Notes under the pieces: model-generated
Databases searched by the model: none
Seen by the model: only the letters and a program-made list of their open reading frames with translations
Told to the model about the DNA's origin: nothing
Position numbers and translations under genes: made by a program
Assembly (NCBI RefSeq): GCF_964253915.1
Contig: NZ_CAXUSG020000004.1
Location: 186,001 to 250,000, forward strand
From: Metarhizobium sp964253915
GTDB lineage: Bacteria; Pseudomonadota; Alphaproteobacteria; Rhizobiales; Rhizobiaceae
Direction of reading: 5' to 3'
Length of the DNA stretch: 64,000 nt
Shown: piece after piece, positions 44,672 to 54,420 of the stretch
Numbering within the stretch: the first letter of the stretch is position 1
How the letters are laid out: each line of letters begins with the position of its first letter

Positions 44672-44700
44672 GCCATGCCTCTCTGCTGCAGAGGCATGGC
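44672..44700. terminator. Hairpin after the oxidoreductase gene
   Basis: GCCATGCCTCT (44672-44682) and AGAGGCATGGC (44690-44700) form an 11-bp perfect stem, followed by ATAAAA rather than a T-run. It likely marks the end of the xyl cluster transcript. Confidence 0.6.
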
Positions 44701-44849
44701 ATAAAATGCCGAATGATGGCTGCTGCCTTGAATGCGCCGCAGCCGTCGCGTAAATTGTCCCCATCTGCAATACCGACAGGACGTGTGCACCATGGATTTT
44801 GACCCGATCGCAATGCCCCACCGCTTTGCCTTCCGGGAGTTTTCTATTC

Positions 44850-46442
44850 ATGCCTGCCTCGATAACCTTGTCCGATCTCACGTGGTCCACGCCTGACGGC
44901 CGACCGCTTTTTTCCCATCTCGATCTGAGCTTCGGCGCTGAACGCACCGGTCTTGTCGGCCGCAACGGCGTCGGCAAGTCGACGATCCTGCGGCTGGTCA
45001 CCGGCGTGTTGCAGCCGCAATCCGGCGCGATCTCCGTCGAGGGCCGGATCGGTTTGTTGCGCCAAAGCGTGCAGGTGGAAACGGACGAAACCATTGCCGA
45101 TCTCTTCGAGATCGCCGAACCGCTTGCTGTTCTTGCCCGAGCTGAACGGGGTGAGGCATCGGCCGAAGACCTCGCCGTCGCCGACTGGACGCTGGAGGTG
45201 CGTCTGGCTTCCGCCCTTGCCGATGTCGGCCTCGATGCGGCTGCGGATACGCGGCTGGCGGCGCTTTCCGGTGGCCAGCGCACCCGGGCAGCGCTTGCCG
45301 CACTGGTGTTCAGCGAACCCGACATGCTCCTCCTCGACGAGCCGACCAACAATCTCGACCGCTCAGGCCGGGCGGCGGTGATCGATCTGCTGTCTCGCTG
45401 GCGCGGCGGGGCGCTCGTCGTCAGCCATGATCGCGAGCTTCTGGAAATGATGGATGCGATCGTTGAACTCACCTCTATCGGCGCCAAACGGTACGGCGGC
45501 GGCTGGAGCCAGTTCCAGGAGCGCCGGCGCATCGAGCTGTCGGCAGCCGAACATGACCTGGCAAGCGCTGAAAAGCGGCTCGTGGAACTGGCCCAGACGA
45601 CCCAGCAGCAGGTCGAGCGCCAGGCACGGCGCGACGGGGTCGGCAAGCGAAAGGCGGCGCGCGGCGACATGCCCCGCATCATTGCCGACGGTCTCAAGCG
45701 GCGCGCCGAAGAGACCGGTGCGGACAAGGCGCGCCTTGCCGAACGGCGACGCCAACAGGCGATGGAGGATGCGGCGGCGGCTCGCGAACGCATCGAAATC
45801 CTGCAGCCGTTTTCGGCGCAGATCGGCTCGGTATTGTTGCCGCCAGGCAAGCCGGTGTTGCGTGTCGATGATGTCACGGTCGGTTATCTGCCCGACCAAC
45901 CCATTTTGAGCGGTTTTTCCTGCAGCATCACCGGGCCGGAGCGGGTGGCGGTCAGCGGGCCGAACGGCTCGGGCAAGACGACGCTGCTGGCGCTTGTCAC
46001 CGGCGCTTTGCAGCCGTGGAGCGGTTCGGTGACGGTGGGCGTTCCGTTCGCGCTGCTCGACCAGACGGTGAGCCTGCTCGATCCGGCGGTGTCCATCCGC
46101 GACAATTTTCGCCGGATCAACCCGCAAGCCGATGAAAATGCCTGCCGGGCGGCGCTGGCGCGTTTCATGTTCCGGGCCGATGCCGCGCTGCAGCAGGTGT
46201 CGACACTCAGCGGCGGCCAGTTGTTGCGTGCCGGTCTCGCTTGCGTGCTCGGCGGGCCGCGCCCGCCACAACTCCTGGTCCTCGATGAGCCGACCAACCA
46301 TCTCGACATCGATTCCATCGGTGTGGTCGAGCGCGGCCTGCGTGCCTATGACGGCGCCCTGCTGGTGGTCAGCCACGACGCGTTCTTTCTCGAAGAAATC
46401 GCCATTTCACGCCGGCTGCAACTGGGCGGGCCTGATTGCTGA
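44850..46442 (+). CDS. ABC-F family ATPase
   Basis: This 530-residue protein has two ABC domains and no membrane helices: Walker A GRNGVGKST (about 33-41) and GPNGSGKTT (about 370-378), signatures LSGGQRTR and LSGGQLLR, and Walker B LLLDEPTNNLD and LVLDEPTNHLD. A long charged linker (about 215-330) joins them. ABC-F proteins act on ribosomes and some protect against antibiotics. The start MPASITL is set by GGGAG 11 bases upstream; an earlier frame is unconserved. Confidence 0.92.
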   Translation: MPASITLSDLTWSTPDGRPLFSHLDLSFGAERTGLVGRNGVGKSTILRLVTGVLQPQSGAISVEGRIGLLRQSVQVETDETIADLFEIAEPLAVLARAERGEASAEDLAVADWTLEVRLASALADVGLDAAADTRLAALSGGQRTRAALAALVFSEPDMLLLDEPTNNLDRSGRAAVIDLLSRWRGGALVVSHDRELLEMMDAIVELTSIGAKRYGGGWSQFQERRRIELSAAEHDLASAEKRLVELAQTTQQQVERQARRDGVGKRKAARGDMPRIIADGLKRRAEETGADKARLAERRRQQAMEDAAAARERIEILQPFSAQIGSVLLPPGKPVLRVDDVTVGYLPDQPILSGFSCSITGPERVAVSGPNGSGKTTLLALVTGALQPWSGSVTVGVPFALLDQTVSLLDPAVSIRDNFRRINPQADENACRAALARFMFRADAALQQVSTLSGGQLLRAGLACVLGGPRPPQLLVLDEPTNHLDIDSIGVVERGLRAYDGALLVVSHDAFFLEEIAISRRLQLGGPDC

Positions 46443-46596
46443 GCATCCGGCCGCCTTTTCGTGTCCGTCGCGATACAGGGGTGCAATTTCGCTCCTGCAA
46501 CGTTGCAGATTTGCGCGAAACGCCCTGTACAAGCGTATTCCCCTTCGTTACATCGCCTGTCCAGATCAAGAGCAGTATTTGAAAAGGCGAAACATC

Positions 46597-47970
46597 ATGA
46601 TCGATCCGAAGACCTTGGCCGCCCGTTTCCCCGGTGATTTCCTGTTTGGCGTGGCAACGGCGGCGTTCCAGATTGAAGGGGCATCCAAGGCCGATGGACG
46701 CAAGCCCTCGATCTGGGATGCGTTTTCCAACATGCCGGGCCGCGTCCACAACCGCGATAACGGCGATGTGGCCTGCGATCACTACAACCGGCTGGAACAG
46801 GATCTCGATCTGATCAAGGAGATGGGCGTTTCCGCCTATCGTTTCTCCATCGCCTGGCCGCGTATCGTGCCTGAGGGCACTGGTCCGATCAACGAAAGCG
46901 GCCTCGATTTCTACGACCGGCTCGTCGATGGCTGCAAGGCGCGCGGCATCAAGACCTTCGCGACACTGTATCACTGGGACCTGCCGCTGGCGCTGATGGG
47001 CGACGGCGGCTGGACGGCGCGTTCGACGGCTTACGCCTTCCAGCGTTATGCCAAGATCGTCATGGGTCGTCTCGGCGACCGGCTGGATGCGGTCGCGACC
47101 TTCAACGAACCCTGGTGTTCGGTCTGGCTCAGCCATCTCTATGGCATCCACGCTCCGGGTGAGCGCAATATGCAGGCCGCCCTGCATGCGATGCATTACA
47201 CCAATCTGGCGCATGGCCTCGGCGTCGAGGCGATCCGAGATGTCGCGCCGAAGGTGCCGGTCGGGCTGGTGCTGAACGCCCATTCCGTCTTGCCGGCCAG
47301 CGAAAGCGCGGCGGATCGCGCCGCAATGCAGCGGGCCTTCGATTTCCACAACGGCGCCTTCTTCGGTCCGGTGTTCAAGGGTGCCTATCCCGCTTCCCTG
47401 CTCGATGCCCTGGGCGACCGGATGCCGGCCATCGAGGCGAACGACCTGCAGATCATCAGCCAGAAACTCGACTGGTGGGGCCTCAACTACTACACGCCGA
47501 TGCGTGTCGCCGACGATCCGACACCCGGTGCGGAATTTCCGGCTACGGTCAATGCCGCGCCGGTCAGCGATGTCAAGACCGATATCGGCTGGGAGGTCTA
47601 TTCGCCGGCGCTGAAGTCGCTGGTGGAGGAACTGTATGCTCGCTACGATCTGCCGGTCATGTACGTCACCGAAAACGGTGCGGCCTATAACATGGGTGTG
47701 GAGAATGGCGAGGTCGATGACCAGCCGCGGCTGGACTATTATGCCGATCATCTGTCGGTCTGCGCCGGGCTGATTTCCGAAGGTTATCCCGTTCACGGCT
47801 ATTTCGCCTGGAGCCTCATGGACAATTTCGAGTGGGCCGAAGGCTACACCATGCGTTTCGGCCTCGTGCATGTCGATTACGAGACGCAGGTGCGGACCGT
47901 GAAGAAGAGCGGCAAGTGGTATGGCGAACTCGCCGGCGCGTTCCCGCATGGCAATCACCGGGCCGGATGA
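46597..47970 (+). CDS. GH1 family beta-glucosidase
   Basis: Hydrolyses beta-linked glucosides such as cellobiose or plant glycosides. It has 457 residues with the GH1 pattern: FLFGVATAAFQIEG start, acid/base Glu171 in TFNEPW, and nucleophile Glu359 in YVTENG. No signal peptide, so the enzyme acts in the cytoplasm. AAAGG lies upstream of the ATG. It stands between the ABC-F gene and the c-di-GMP gene with no transporter next to it. Confidence 0.95.
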   Translation: MIDPKTLAARFPGDFLFGVATAAFQIEGASKADGRKPSIWDAFSNMPGRVHNRDNGDVACDHYNRLEQDLDLIKEMGVSAYRFSIAWPRIVPEGTGPINESGLDFYDRLVDGCKARGIKTFATLYHWDLPLALMGDGGWTARSTAYAFQRYAKIVMGRLGDRLDAVATFNEPWCSVWLSHLYGIHAPGERNMQAALHAMHYTNLAHGLGVEAIRDVAPKVPVGLVLNAHSVLPASESAADRAAMQRAFDFHNGAFFGPVFKGAYPASLLDALGDRMPAIEANDLQIISQKLDWWGLNYYTPMRVADDPTPGAEFPATVNAAPVSDVKTDIGWEVYSPALKSLVEELYARYDLPVMYVTENGAAYNMGVENGEVDDQPRLDYYADHLSVCAGLISEGYPVHGYFAWSLMDNFEWAEGYTMRFGLVHVDYETQVRTVKKSGKWYGELAGAFPHGNHRAG

Positions 47971-48124
47971 GGCCCGGCAAAGACGGTTGCGGCCTCGACG
48001 TCCTCAACGGGCATCGCGCCGCCGGCTTCGTCTCATGCGTGAATATTACCGGTGGATGACAGCGCCATTTAACGGAATTTGAAGCTTTTTCGAGAAGGCT
48101 AGGGAATGGCTCCTGGAGTGTTCG

Positions 48125-50323
48125 ATGCGTTTTTCCTCCCGGCTTATTCCGCAGACAAGCGAAGGGCGGCGGCAGTTGGCCGTTGCCGGCGTGCTGCTGG
48201 CATTTGCCTTCGTCGTCATGGTGGTGACGTCCATCGTGCTTGCTGCGATCGGCGAGGTTGCGCGGCATGCCAACATTCTCGATGACGGCCGTTCGCGCGA
48301 AACCACAAATGGCGCTCTGAAGACGTTCCGTTTCCAGCTGAAGGCCACCTTGACCGATTATGCGGCATGGGACGATGCGACGCGATACGTCTATGCGCCT
48401 GATGGGGCGGAATGGATCGTCAGCAATTTTGGTGACATGACGCTGGACAGCGATCTTTTCGATACGGCGGTGATCATCGATTCCCAAAGAAACGTGCAGA
48501 TGGCCTACCACGACGGCAAGCCGATGCAGATTCCCGTCAACGACTATTTCGGCCCGGCCATCTGGACCCTGCTCGACGAGGCCCGCAAGCCCGATACCGG
48601 CAGCGACCCGGATGCTACCGGTTTCGTGCGGACGCAGGACGGCATCGCGGCCGTCGGCATATCGCTGATCCGCAAGAAGAGCGGCGAAATCCTGGTCAAG
48701 GAAGACGAGTACCGTTACCTGATCTTCGCCCGGCACCTGAACAACAAGGTGGCGCAACTGTCGCGGGTCTATGTCATCGACGGACTGCATCTGGCGCCGC
48801 CGGAAGCCGAAAGCGCCTTCTCCGTGCCGATCGTCGATCCGGACGGCCGAACGCTTGCCAAGATGTTGTGGACGTCGCGGGGACCGGGGGATGCGAGCTT
48901 TGCACAGGTTCGGCCGATGGTTCTGGTCGCGGTCGGTATCGTCGGCTGTTTCTTTCTTGCCTTGCTGTTGATCGGCGTCGTCGCCATGCGCCGGCTCAAG
49001 GAAGACGAAACGCGCGCCAGCCAGCTTGCCATGCAGGATCGCCTCAGCGGGCTTCTCAACCGTGCCGGTCTTTATGCCGGCCTTGAACAACTGGTCGAAA
49101 AGGCACGGCGCGACAAGAGCGACGTCCTGTTGCTCTATCTCGATCTCGACGGTTTCAAGGAGGTCAACGATGCGTATGGCCACGGTATCGGCGACCAGTT
49201 GATCCGTGGCGTGGCCGCCGGGTTGAAGATGCTCATCCCCCAGGGCGCCATGCTGGCACGATTGGGTGGCGACGAGTTCGCCGTGGCGCTTGCGACCCGG
49301 CGGATCGACCGGGTCGCCGAAAGTCTGGCTCAAAACATCCTTGAGTTCTTCTCGGAACCTTTTGTCATCGGCGAGCGGGTTGCGATCGTCGGGGCGAGCA
49401 TCGGTGCGTCGTCTTCGCCGATGGGTCTGATCGCCAGCGAGGAAGCGCTGCGTCGCGCCGATCTTGCCATGTACAAGGCTAAGGAAAACGGTCGAGGCCG
49501 TTTCGTCCGCTACGACCCGGACATGGACATCGACCGGGAAGAGCGCAACGACATGGAAGTCGACCTGCGCCGTGCAATCGAACTGGAGGCACTCTACGTC
49601 GTCTACCAGCCGGTGATTGCCGCGGGCGGGCGCCGGACCATCGGCGTCGAAGCGCTGGTGCGCTGGGATCGGCCGGGCCATGGGTCGGTGTCTCCGGATC
49701 GGTTCATCCCGATTGCCGAAACCACCGGGTTGATCGACAGCCTGGGGCTGTTCGTCCTGCGCAAGGCCTGCCTGCAGGTTCTCAACTGGCCCGGCATCAA
49801 TATTGCCGTCAACATTTCGCCCGGCCAGTTCCGCAACCCCGCCTTCACCTCGAATGTCCAGCGCGTCATCCGCGAAACCGGCATCGATCCGTCACGCATC
49901 GTTCTGGAGGTAACCGAGGGTTACTTCATCCAGAACCCGGCCCGCGCGCGGTGGACGATCGCCAAACTCAAGCAGCTGGGCGTGAAGATCGCACTGGACG
50001 ATTTCGGTTCGGGTTTCTCGAGCGTCGGCTACCTGCGCCAGTTCGGTTTCGACCGGATGAAGATCGACCGTTCGCTGGTGGCGGCGCTGGGCGAAAGCCC
50101 GAGGGCCGGCGAGTTGCTGCAGGCAACGGTCTCGATTGCGCGGGCGCTCGGCATTCCCGTTACCGCTGAAGGTATCGAGAAGGAGGAGCAGGCGATCGCG
50201 CTGGAGCTATGCGGCTGCGACGAGTTGCAAGGCTTCTATTTCGGCCGCCCGACGTCGCCGGAGCAAATTCTAGCCCGCCTTGAAAACGAAGGCGGCAACG
50301 ACGATCGCACCGCCGCTGCTTGA
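48125..50323 (+). CDS. CHASE4-GGDEF-EAL cyclic-di-GMP protein
   Basis: This 732-residue inner-membrane sensor has helices at about 18-44 and 266-288 flanking a periplasmic CHASE4-like domain (about 55-255), a GGDEF domain (about 300-455) with intact RLGGDEF, and an EAL domain (about 470-720) with VEALVRW, DDFGSGFSS and AEGIE. Both active sites look intact, so it can be a cyclase, a phosphodiesterase or switch between the two. The ligand is unknown. It converges with trhO. Confidence 0.93.
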   Translation: MRFSSRLIPQTSEGRRQLAVAGVLLAFAFVVMVVTSIVLAAIGEVARHANILDDGRSRETTNGALKTFRFQLKATLTDYAAWDDATRYVYAPDGAEWIVSNFGDMTLDSDLFDTAVIIDSQRNVQMAYHDGKPMQIPVNDYFGPAIWTLLDEARKPDTGSDPDATGFVRTQDGIAAVGISLIRKKSGEILVKEDEYRYLIFARHLNNKVAQLSRVYVIDGLHLAPPEAESAFSVPIVDPDGRTLAKMLWTSRGPGDASFAQVRPMVLVAVGIVGCFFLALLLIGVVAMRRLKEDETRASQLAMQDRLSGLLNRAGLYAGLEQLVEKARRDKSDVLLLYLDLDGFKEVNDAYGHGIGDQLIRGVAAGLKMLIPQGAMLARLGGDEFAVALATRRIDRVAESLAQNILEFFSEPFVIGERVAIVGASIGASSSPMGLIASEEALRRADLAMYKAKENGRGRFVRYDPDMDIDREERNDMEVDLRRAIELEALYVVYQPVIAAGGRRTIGVEALVRWDRPGHGSVSPDRFIPIAETTGLIDSLGLFVLRKACLQVLNWPGINIAVNISPGQFRNPAFTSNVQRVIRETGIDPSRIVLEVTEGYFIQNPARARWTIAKLKQLGVKIALDDFGSGFSSVGYLRQFGFDRMKIDRSLVAALGESPRAGELLQATVSIARALGIPVTAEGIEKEEQAIALELCGCDELQGFYFGRPTSPEQILARLENEGGNDDRTAAA

Positions 50324-50329
50324 TAGGCC

Positions 50330-51271
50330 TCAACTGCCGAGATGCCGCTGGCCGCGCTTCTTGGCGAGTTCGATCTGCTGCTGCCGGTCGCGGTAACGCT
50401 GTCGATCGGCGTCGCTGCGCCGTTCGTAACAATGCGGACAGGAGACGCCTTCCTCGAAGTGCCGCGATTGCAGATCCTTGCGCTCCAGCGGTTCGCGGCA
50501 GGCGTGGCACAAGATGTGCTCGCCTTCCTTCAAGCCGTGCGTGACGGAAACGCGCTCGTCGAAGACGAAGCAGGCGCCTTCCCACAGGCTCTCTTCCTCG
50601 GGAACTTCCTCAAGGTATTTCAGGATGCCGCCCTTGAGGTGGTAGACCTCGTCGAAGCCCTGTTCCTTCATGAAGGCGGTGGCCTTTTCGCAGCGGATGC
50701 CGCCGGTGCAATACATGGCGATCTTCGGCTTGTTGTGCAGGCCGGGATTTTGCCGAACCCACTCCGGAAACTCGCGAAAGGTGCGGGTGTTCGGATCGAC
50801 GGCGCCGCGGAAGATGCCGATGGCGGTCTCGTAATCGTTGCGCGTGTCGATGACCAGCGTATCGGGGTCGCTGATCAGCGCGTTCCAATCCTGCGGCGAA
50901 ACATAGGTGCCGACCACCTTGTTGGGATCGATGTCCTCGACACCCATGGTGACGATCTCTTTCTTCAGCCGCACTTTCATGCGCAGGAAGGGCATCTTCG
51001 AGGCGCGGCTTTCCTTGTGCTCGAGACCGGAAAATTCCGGCTGGGCGCGCAGGAAGGCGAGCAGGCGGGCGATGGCGGCATCCGTGCCGGCCACGGTGCC
51101 GTTGATGCCTTCGTGGGCGATCAGCAGCGTGCCCTTGATACCGTTTTCATTGCAGAGGTCCTGCAGCGGCGCGCGAAAACTCTCGAAACGCGGAAATGCC
51201 GCGAAATGATAAAGAGCCGCAACGCAGAATGTGCCCTCTGTTTCAGGGCTGAATGTCGTCGATGTGTCCAT
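50330..51271 (-). CDS. trhO: tRNA uridine(34) hydroxylase, rhodanese-type
   Basis: Hydroxylates U34 in some tRNAs, part of wobble modification. It has 313 residues with an N-terminal ferredoxin-like domain, a rhodanese domain with the active Cys in YCTGGIRCEK, and a C-terminal CxxC..CxxC zinc-like tail (CHAC...CPHC). The start MDTSTTF is preferred over an ATG 16 codons earlier. It follows the CHAD gene by 75 bp on the same strand. Confidence 0.92.
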   Translation of the reverse strand: MDTSTTFSPETEGTFCVAALYHFAAFPRFESFRAPLQDLCNENGIKGTLLIAHEGINGTVAGTDAAIARLLAFLRAQPEFSGLEHKESRASKMPFLRMKVRLKKEIVTMGVEDIDPNKVVGTYVSPQDWNALISDPDTLVIDTRNDYETAIGIFRGAVDPNTRTFREFPEWVRQNPGLHNKPKIAMYCTGGIRCEKATAFMKEQGFDEVYHLKGGILKYLEEVPEEESLWEGACFVFDERVSVTHGLKEGEHILCHACREPLERKDLQSRHFEEGVSCPHCYERRSDADRQRYRDRQQQIELAKKRGQRHLGS

Positions 51272-51346
51272 GGGCAGTGAAATACAGTTTTCGCCGATCC
51301 CGCGCAATCCGCTTTGCAACGGCGCGCGGCGGCACTCTGTCGCGTG

Positions 51347-52252
51347 TTATCTCGCGGCTCTTGCCCAGAGGTGACCGACGAGTTCGGCTTCCCGCTCCGA
51401 GACGTCGGCATAGACGTCCTCCGCTTCGGCAAGGCCGTCCTTGCGGAGTTGTGCCAGCCGCCGCTGGACCGCAGCCTTGACCGGCCCTGTCGCAACGGAC
51501 GCCGCGAAGTCCTCGTCCGTCTCCAGCAGGTCGACGAGAACACTCAGGTCGTTGCCGTCGCCGAGCAGGTCCGTCAGGGTTTTTGCCGCTTGCTTCTTGG
51601 CCAGCATCGCCGATGGCCAGAGCGGTTTCAGCAGCTGGTTGTACATCCAGTAATCCTGGCTGCGTTTGCGCAGATCGTGGAAGTCGGCAGAAACGCCGCC
51701 GTCGCGACAGCCGGAAAGGGCGGCGAGTGCCCGCGCATGCGTCTTACGCCAGCCCTTGGCCAGCCGTTTGGCCGTCACCCGCCGGCGATTGTCGAAATCG
51801 AGCTCTTCCAGCGCTTCCATGCCTTGCCGGCAGCTGTCGATGGCAGCCTCGGCGCGGCTTTCCAGTTCGGCATCGTTCCGAGCCATCGCATCGCGCCGTT
51901 TGCCCAAAGCCTGGATAAGACCATCCAGTGCTTGCCGTTCCTTCCGGTTCTCGGCAAGGCCGACGAGTTTGCCGGCCGCCTCGATCAGCGCCGTTGCGTC
52001 GCGCAGGCCGGAAAGGCTTCTGGCCGTGTCGCGCAGCCGGTCGTTTTCTTGCTTGCGAAAACCCTTGGCGTCGGCGGAAATGAGACGGTAGAGGCCCCGC
52101 AGTCGCTTGAAATTCTTGCGGGCGTCGTGGATTGCCTCGTGCAATCCGTCCGGTCGCTCAGTAAGCGCGATGATGGCGTCCCCGAACTGTTCCCTGCCGA
52201 CACGGCGGATCTCGGCGGTAAACGACCGGTCAGGCAGTATGCGATACGCCAT
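51347..52252 (-). CDS. CHAD domain protein
   Basis: This 301-residue all-helical protein has two CHAD repeats with histidine- and lysine/arginine-rich helices (ETAIHDARKNFKRLRGLYRL-like near residue 40, DFHDLRKRSQDYWMYNQLL near 190). CHAD domains bind polyphosphate. It overlaps the upstream CYTH gene by 23 bp, so the two subunits are made together; in many bacteria the same domains form one protein. Confidence 0.92.
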   Translation of the reverse strand: MAYRILPDRSFTAEIRRVGREQFGDAIIALTERPDGLHEAIHDARKNFKRLRGLYRLISADAKGFRKQENDRLRDTARSLSGLRDATALIEAAGKLVGLAENRKERQALDGLIQALGKRRDAMARNDAELESRAEAAIDSCRQGMEALEELDFDNRRRVTAKRLAKGWRKTHARALAALSGCRDGGVSADFHDLRKRSQDYWMYNQLLKPLWPSAMLAKKQAAKTLTDLLGDGNDLSVLVDLLETDEDFAASVATGPVKAAVQRRLAQLRKDGLAEAEDVYADVSEREAELVGHLWARAAR

Positions 52253-52724
52253 AACCGATCTCCTCGCGCAGGTCCTCGGTCGCCAGCGACTGGTTGGAGT
52301 AGCGGTGATCGCCCGTCACCTCCGGGCCGAGCCAGTCGGGGAGCGCGGGATCGTCGGCCTCGTCCTTCAACTCCACCTCGGCGACGGTCAGGCCGCGGTA
52401 GATTCCGTCATAGACGTCGATTTCCCAGGTAAAGCCGTGGTGCATTACCTTGTAGCGGGTCTTCTCGATGACGATGCCGATGGCTTGCTTGATCATGTCG
52501 CAGGCATCCGCAAGCGGGATCTCGTATTCGAATTCCTCGCGAGCCAGCGCATTGCGGCCGATCTTGATGGTCAGCAGCGCTTTTTGGCCTTCGATCACCC
52601 GGACCCGCACGGAACGGTCGTCCATCGAGGCGATATAGGCTTGCTGGAACGTCGCGCCGGCGGAGGCGAATTCACGCCAATGGGTGTCAAGGACGAGAAA
52701 TTTCCGCTCGATTTCTTTTGCCAT
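52230..52724 (-). CDS. CYTH domain protein, probable inorganic triphosphatase
   Basis: This 164-residue triphosphate-tunnel enzyme has the defining ExExK signature EIERK at residues 4-8, then KIGRNALAREEFEYEIP and VAEVELKDE as strands lining the tunnel with charged residues. It hydrolyses inorganic triphosphate or related compounds. It forms a pair with the overlapping CHAD gene. It is divergent from the eda gene, 158 bp between starts. Confidence 0.92.
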   Translation of the reverse strand: MAKEIERKFLVLDTHWREFASAGATFQQAYIASMDDRSVRVRVIEGQKALLTIKIGRNALAREEFEYEIPLADACDMIKQAIGIVIEKTRYKVMHHGFTWEIDVYDGIYRGLTVAEVELKDEADDPALPDWLGPEVTGDHRYSNQSLATEDLREEIGYGVSHTA

Positions 52725-52882
52725 GGGGTCCGTCAGATCCGTTGCGCAATCGGCCGCACCCTAGCGCAGCGATGCCGGTTGATAAAGCGGCAGACAGGCC
52801 CCGGCCCTTGCTTTTATCTCGACATCGCGGCGCGGGCGCGGTATTCGAGGGGCAATTCAATCGTTTTAAAGGACGTGCGGTC

Positions 52883-53521
52883 ATGGGTGAAAAAACCGAA
52901 AAACTTCTTTCCATCCTCAAGCTGCAACCGGTCGTTCCGGTGCTGATCGTCGAGGATGTCGCATCCGCCGTGCCGCTCGCCCGGGCGCTTGTTGCCGGTG
53001 GCCTCAAGGCGATCGAAATCACCATGCGCACGCCGGCGGCACTGGATGCCGTCCGCGCTGTCGCAGCCGAGGTGGAGGGGGCCGCAGTCGGCGCCGGCAC
53101 GATCCTGAACGCGGCGCATTTCGAGGCGGCCGTCGCTGCCGGTTCCACCTTCATCGTCAGCCCCGGCACGACGCAGGAGTTGCTGGATGTGGCGCGCCAT
53201 TCCGACGTACCGCTGCTGCCGGGTGCTGCCACCGCCAGCGAGGTCATGGCGTTGCGGGAGGAAGGCTACAAGGTGCTAAAATTCTTCCCGGCCGAGCAGG
53301 CAGGCGGTGCCGCTTACCTCAAGTCGCTGTCCTCGCCGCTCGCCGGCACCTTCTTCTGCCCGACGGGTGGCATTTCCCTGAAGAACGCCATGGACTATCT
53401 GTCGCTGCCGAACGTCGTCTGCGTCGGCGGCTCCTGGGTTGCACCGAAAGAACTGGTTGCCGCCGGCGACTGGGCGGGCATCACCCGGCTTGCGGCGGAA
53501 GCGGCCGCCCTCAAGGGCTGA
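52883..53521 (+). CDS. eda: KDPG aldolase (2-dehydro-3-deoxy-phosphogluconate aldolase)
   Basis: Cleaves KDPG to pyruvate and glyceraldehyde-3-phosphate in the Entner-Doudoroff pathway. It has 212 residues, typical for the family. Seen: the PVVPVLIVED start, the catalytic glutamate in AIEITMRTPAA, PGTTQELLD and the Schiff-base lysine in VLKFFPAE. The start MGEKTEK is chosen; an in-frame TTG much earlier is not needed. No edd or zwf gene is next to it. Confidence 0.93.
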   Translation: MGEKTEKLLSILKLQPVVPVLIVEDVASAVPLARALVAGGLKAIEITMRTPAALDAVRAVAAEVEGAAVGAGTILNAAHFEAAVAAGSTFIVSPGTTQELLDVARHSDVPLLPGAATASEVMALREEGYKVLKFFPAEQAGGAAYLKSLSSPLAGTFFCPTGGISLKNAMDYLSLPNVVCVGGSWVAPKELVAAGDWAGITRLAAEAAALKG

Positions 53522-53540
53522 CTTTTTACGGTTTATCGCC

Positions 53541-53563
53541 GCTGCGGAGTGCTTTTCCGCAGC
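53541..53563 (+). terminator. Hairpin after eda
   Basis: GCTGCGGA (53541-53548) and TCCGCAGC (53556-53563) form an 8-bp stem 20 bp after the eda stop. There is only a weak T-rich stretch behind it. Confidence 0.4.
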
Positions 53564-53634
53564 CTCTCCCTTTGTATTCGCCGGCATCACTTCCTATCTT
53601 GCCGGCGAAGACTTCAACCACGGAGACGACAGGC

Positions 53635-54345
53635 ATGTTCGACGCGCGCAAGATTTTGGATCAGTTCCTCGGCTCCCAGATCCCCGGTGTCGGCGGTTCG
53701 GTTCGCGACCGGGCCGGGCAGGCGACGCAGATGGCCAAGGATAATCCGCTGGCCGCCGGTGCGCTCGCCGCCGCGATCTTCGGCACCAAGACCGGTCGCA
53801 ACATTGCCGGCAATGCGCTGACGATCGGCGGGCTTGCCGCCATCGCCGGCCTTGGTTACCAGGCCTACAAGAATTACCAGGCCGGCAAGGAGCCGCAGAC
53901 CGGCACCACGACCGCCGCCACGGAGACCGGACCGGTGTTCCTGCCGCCGCCGACCGATTCCGGCTTCAGCACCGAACCGGAAGTCTTGCGCAACGATTTC
54001 GTGCTGGTGCTGATCCAGGCGATGATCGCCGCCGCCAAGGCCGATGGCCATATCGACGATACCGAACGCGCCCGGATCATCGACAAGGTCAAGCTTTCCG
54101 GTTTCGGCAGCGAGGCGGAAGCCTTTTTCCAGAAGGAACTGAACGAGCCGACCGATCTCGATGCCTTGATTGCCGCCGCGCGGACGGAAGAGCAGCGCGT
54201 CGAACTCTACACCGCCTCGCGGCTTGCCATCGAGCCGGACAGCCGCGCCGAGCGCGGTTATCTCGACCTGCTCGCCGGCCGCCTCGGCCTGCCGGATGCG
54301 CTGGTCGACCATATCGAGGCAACGGTATCGACCGCCAAGGTCTGA
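53635..54345 (+). CDS. DUF533/TerB-like tellurite-resistance family protein
   Basis: This 236-residue protein starts MFDARKILDQFLG, has a Gly/Ala-rich hydrophobic stretch (about 38-75), a Thr/Pro-rich linker and a TerB-like helical domain (about 120-230, AMIAAAKADGHIDDTERARII). DUF533 proteins are common in proteobacteria and mostly uncharacterised. The start is preferred over an ATG 21 codons upstream; GGAGACGAC precedes it. Confidence 0.85.
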   Translation: MFDARKILDQFLGSQIPGVGGSVRDRAGQATQMAKDNPLAAGALAAAIFGTKTGRNIAGNALTIGGLAAIAGLGYQAYKNYQAGKEPQTGTTTAATETGPVFLPPPTDSGFSTEPEVLRNDFVLVLIQAMIAAAKADGHIDDTERARIIDKVKLSGFGSEAEAFFQKELNEPTDLDALIAAARTEEQRVELYTASRLAIEPDSRAERGYLDLLAGRLGLPDALVDHIEATVSTAKV

Positions 54346-54420
54346 TCGCCGCGTCGTTCTGGGTGATTGCCTTTCCGCAACGGCTGGCCTAAGCGTCTGG
54401 GCGAGACGAAAAGGAAGGCC

